A DNA stretch of 64,000 bases from Emiliania huxleyi CCMP1516 (lineage: Eukaryota > Haptophyta > Isochrysidales > Noelaerhabdaceae), in NCBI RefSeq assembly GCF_000372725.1, contig NW_005200690.1, forward strand, positions 62,001 to 126,000. Direction: 5' to 3'. Positions 62,276 through 64,000 of the stretch are shown here, in pieces. Made by a program: the position numbers and the translations under genes. Each line of letters starts with the position of its first letter. The stretch's first letter is position 1. Below the pieces are notes generated by a model, which was given only the letters and a program-made list of their open reading frames with translations, was not told the origin of the DNA and searched no databases.

Positions 62276-62921
62276 ATGTCGACCGCCGACGAATCGATCA
62301 AGCAGGCCGTCAAATCGGGCGCCATCGTCGTCGGACTCGGCCGTGCCGCTGGTCCTGCTGCAGACGCACTCCGCGAGGCGCTCGGGGCGCACGCTCGCGA
62401 GTGCGCCGATGACGACTGGGAGGCATCTCGCGTCAACCACCTCTGTCTCGTCGTCGAGTGCGGGCCCACGGGCGCGTGCTGCGAGGCTGCGGAGAAGTTC
62501 ATGCGTGAGGTGCGGCGCAGCGACGGCTACTCTGTCTACTCAGAGATCATCCGCCGCCGCGTCGCCGTGCTTGCGCTTGGCAGGTGCTGCCTTTCCCACG
62601 ACACACGGCTTTGCTCCTCCTTGACTAGACGAAGGGACTCGCCTACCGCTGTAGGCCTGGCGCAGTCGCTGGCGCGGGCAAGGCAGCGCGACTCGAGGGT
62701 GTTTGGTTGCCTTTCTCACATCCGTGACGCACCGTGTTGCCCCCCGTCAGGTGGAGGAGGCGCTGCTCAAGCGCGGAGGGTGCACTCGCCTTCTGCCGCC
62801 GCCCAGCATCGGCACGGTAGAGTCTGCGTCCGGCGTCGCGGCCCTGCCATGGACACGGAAGGCCGTGGAGGCGCTGGCGGCGCTGGCGCCGCAGCCGCAT
62901 GAGCCGGAACCGGTGGAGTAG
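62276..62921 (+). CDS. Small flavodoxin-like protein, two exons
   Basis: Exon 1 from ATG 62276 encodes MSTADESIKQAVKSGAIVVG, then RECADDDWEASRVNHLCLVV, ECGPTGACCEAAEKFMREVR and RVAVLALGR. This is the alternating strand-helix layout of flavodoxin-like domains, with the TGACCEAA loop where the second FMN loop would lie. After an intron of roughly 130-160 nt, exon 2 (acceptor CCCCGTCAG, ending 62751) reads VEEALLKRGGCTRLLPPPSI, then a final helix (WTRKAVEALAAL) and stops at 62921. The donor was not fixed: the GT at 62582 gives the wrong phase, so a GC donor is suspected. The total is about 165 residues. FMN binding is not certain. Confidence 0.6.
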
Positions 62922-63269
62922 ACAAGAGACAGATCGGCATGCTAGTCTGAGCGTCTCTGAGCCTGAGCCGGTCCCGCGCCGGTCGGTACTGCCGGCAGGG
63001 GGAAATTTCTTTTTACTCGGCGGTGAAGAGCTCGCGAATGCGTAAAACGTATGCGTAATGCGTGAGGCGTAACCCCCGTCGGCCACCACTTCTCACTCGA
63101 ATCCGGAATGCGTGTGCGTAGTACGTGGGGCGTAGCGCGCCTTGAGAGGCACACCCCGATCGGCCGAAGGTGGATGCAGAAGACAGATTCGTAATACGCA
63201 AGACATTTGTAGCTCCCTCAGGCGCCCAAGCTGCAGAAACGAGCTTTTAGTGCTTATGAGCATAAGCAC

Positions 63270-63440
63270 TGGATTCTCATGCGCGCGGAGCGCGCCGGTG
63301 CTCTACCCGGACACGCGCGGAGCGCGCTAGCTGGACACCGCACGCGCGGAGCGCGCTAGCTAGACACACACGCGCGGAGCGCGCTGGCTAGATACCGCGC
63401 GGAGCGCGCTGGCACCTATGTGCGCGGAGCGCACCACGGT
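63270..63440 (+). repeat. Palindromic GCGCGGAGCGCGC array
   Basis: GCGCGGAGCGCGC or a near form occurs about six times at 25-35-bp spacing, joined by GCTAGCTAGACAC-type linkers. Each core can form a small hairpin. Confidence 0.85.
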
Positions 63441-63473
63441 AGAGTCTAGACACATGAAGACAGTCTGTTGCAG

Positions 63474-64000
63474 TCAGTTGTGGCCACGCGGCATCGGCCT
63501 GACGTCGTAGCACTCGGCTGGCAGACGCTGTGTCTCTGCCTTCTTCCGCGTCATGACCAGACCCCGCTGCAGCGAAGCTCCAATGCCGCCCCTCTGTGCA
63601 CGTGACCTGTCGTTGTGGTGAAAGCGGTCTTCCCAGTTGAGCCCGCCCCAGTTCTCGAGCGCACGGTTGATGAAGGGCACGGCGACGGGATGGTACGGCT
63701 GGGGCGCGTTCCACGCGATCACAGCCTCCTCAGTTGCAGTGACCCAGTTGCCCTGGCGGTCGCAGCGGTCCCACACACCGCCCATGCCCTCCACAACAGC
63801 CTCACACATTGACTTTGTAGCCATGTGCGTCCAGAGGTAGAGGTAGTTTTTGCAGCAAGAGTAGAAGCGGGCGTTCTTCGGAGAGATCAAATGCGCGAAC
63901 AGCGGCGGCCGTCGCAGTCGCGACCTGCTTTGGAAGGTCAACGAGGACCGATTTCAGTCCCTCCACAATCGCGTCCACCGTAGCAGTAACGGCTCCACTG
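63474..64000 (-). pseudogene. Partial, frameshifted ORF at the window edge
   Basis: The 3' frame (to TGA/TAA at 63474) reads FYSCCKNYLYLWTHMATKSM, EAVVEGMGGVWDRCDRQGNW, then QPYHPVAVPFINRALENWGG and WEDRFHHND. Upstream, a different frame reads AVTATVDAIVEGLKSVLVDL and AAAVRAFDLS, and the two would join after one base shift near 63880. Composition is clearly protein-like. The gene continues beyond the window. The family is not recognised; it might belong to a mobile element. Confidence 0.45.

Overview
The window looks like nuclear DNA from a GC-rich, intron-bearing alga with a secondary, red-derived plastid. A haptophyte such as Emiliania/Gephyrocapsa or a relative is my best guess, but this is inference. 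Supporting signs are N-termini with a signal peptide followed by an AFSAP-like junction (plastid L18), several other leaders of that style (NicO transporter, hexose-6-phosphate epimerase, GNAT), short introns of roughly 75-110 nt with very many GC-AG boundaries, and dense dispersed repeats and microsatellites. No bacterial operon, rRNA, tRNA or CRISPR array was recognised.

Layout. 0.8-5.2 kb: minus-strand cysteine-rich polytopic receptor with two TIR-like cytoplasmic regions. 5.9-6.1 kb: orphan cysteine-rich fragment. 6.7-8.9 kb: Rad5/HLTF-like SNF2 protein that stops at the DEAH box. 9.7-11.5 kb: decayed copia pol. 12.1-12.8 kb: Ac45/Voa1-like protein. 15.6-16.1 kb: plastid ribosomal protein L18. 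16.7-20.0 kb: CS-domain protein and GNAT acetyltransferase. 20.9-23.7 kb: DNA-transposon remnants, one with a Tudor-like cargo gene. 24.5-27.2 kb: hexose-6-phosphate epimerase and a C2orf81-like protein. 27.4-29.4 kb: repeat mosaic with a MITE. 29.6-32.0 kb: two two-exon genes. 32.3-33.0 kb: long palindrome. 34.3-35.3 kb: inverted-repeat element with a small secreted-type ORF. 35.6-38.7 kb: ACT-domain protein and plastid NicO transporter. 40.3-40.8 kb: glycosyltransferase pseudogene. 43.0-44.2 kb: MFS transporter. 44.3-47.8 kb: nested transposons and repeats. 47.8-49.2 kb: 2OG-Fe(II) oxygenase. 49.6-51.2 kb: copia remnant. 51.8-53.0 kb: GAPDH lacking its active-site block. 53.6-57.7 kb: a 13-exon EHD-family dynamin-like gene. 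58.6-59.8 kb: proline-rich ORF. 62.3-62.9 kb: flavodoxin-like protein. The right edge holds a partial, frameshifted ORF.

The genes do not form one pathway. Several share a plastid theme (L18, NicO, probably the epimerase and GNAT). The strongest unusual signal is in the introns. Introns of the EHD gene and a probable intron of the oxygenase consist of an 11-nt degenerate tandem repeat. The 3' splice site is the last YAG of that array in one case and follows it closely in the others. Adjacent exon sequence is often duplicated inside the intron, which points to recent intron gain. The second theme is nested transposition with internally visible empty sites.
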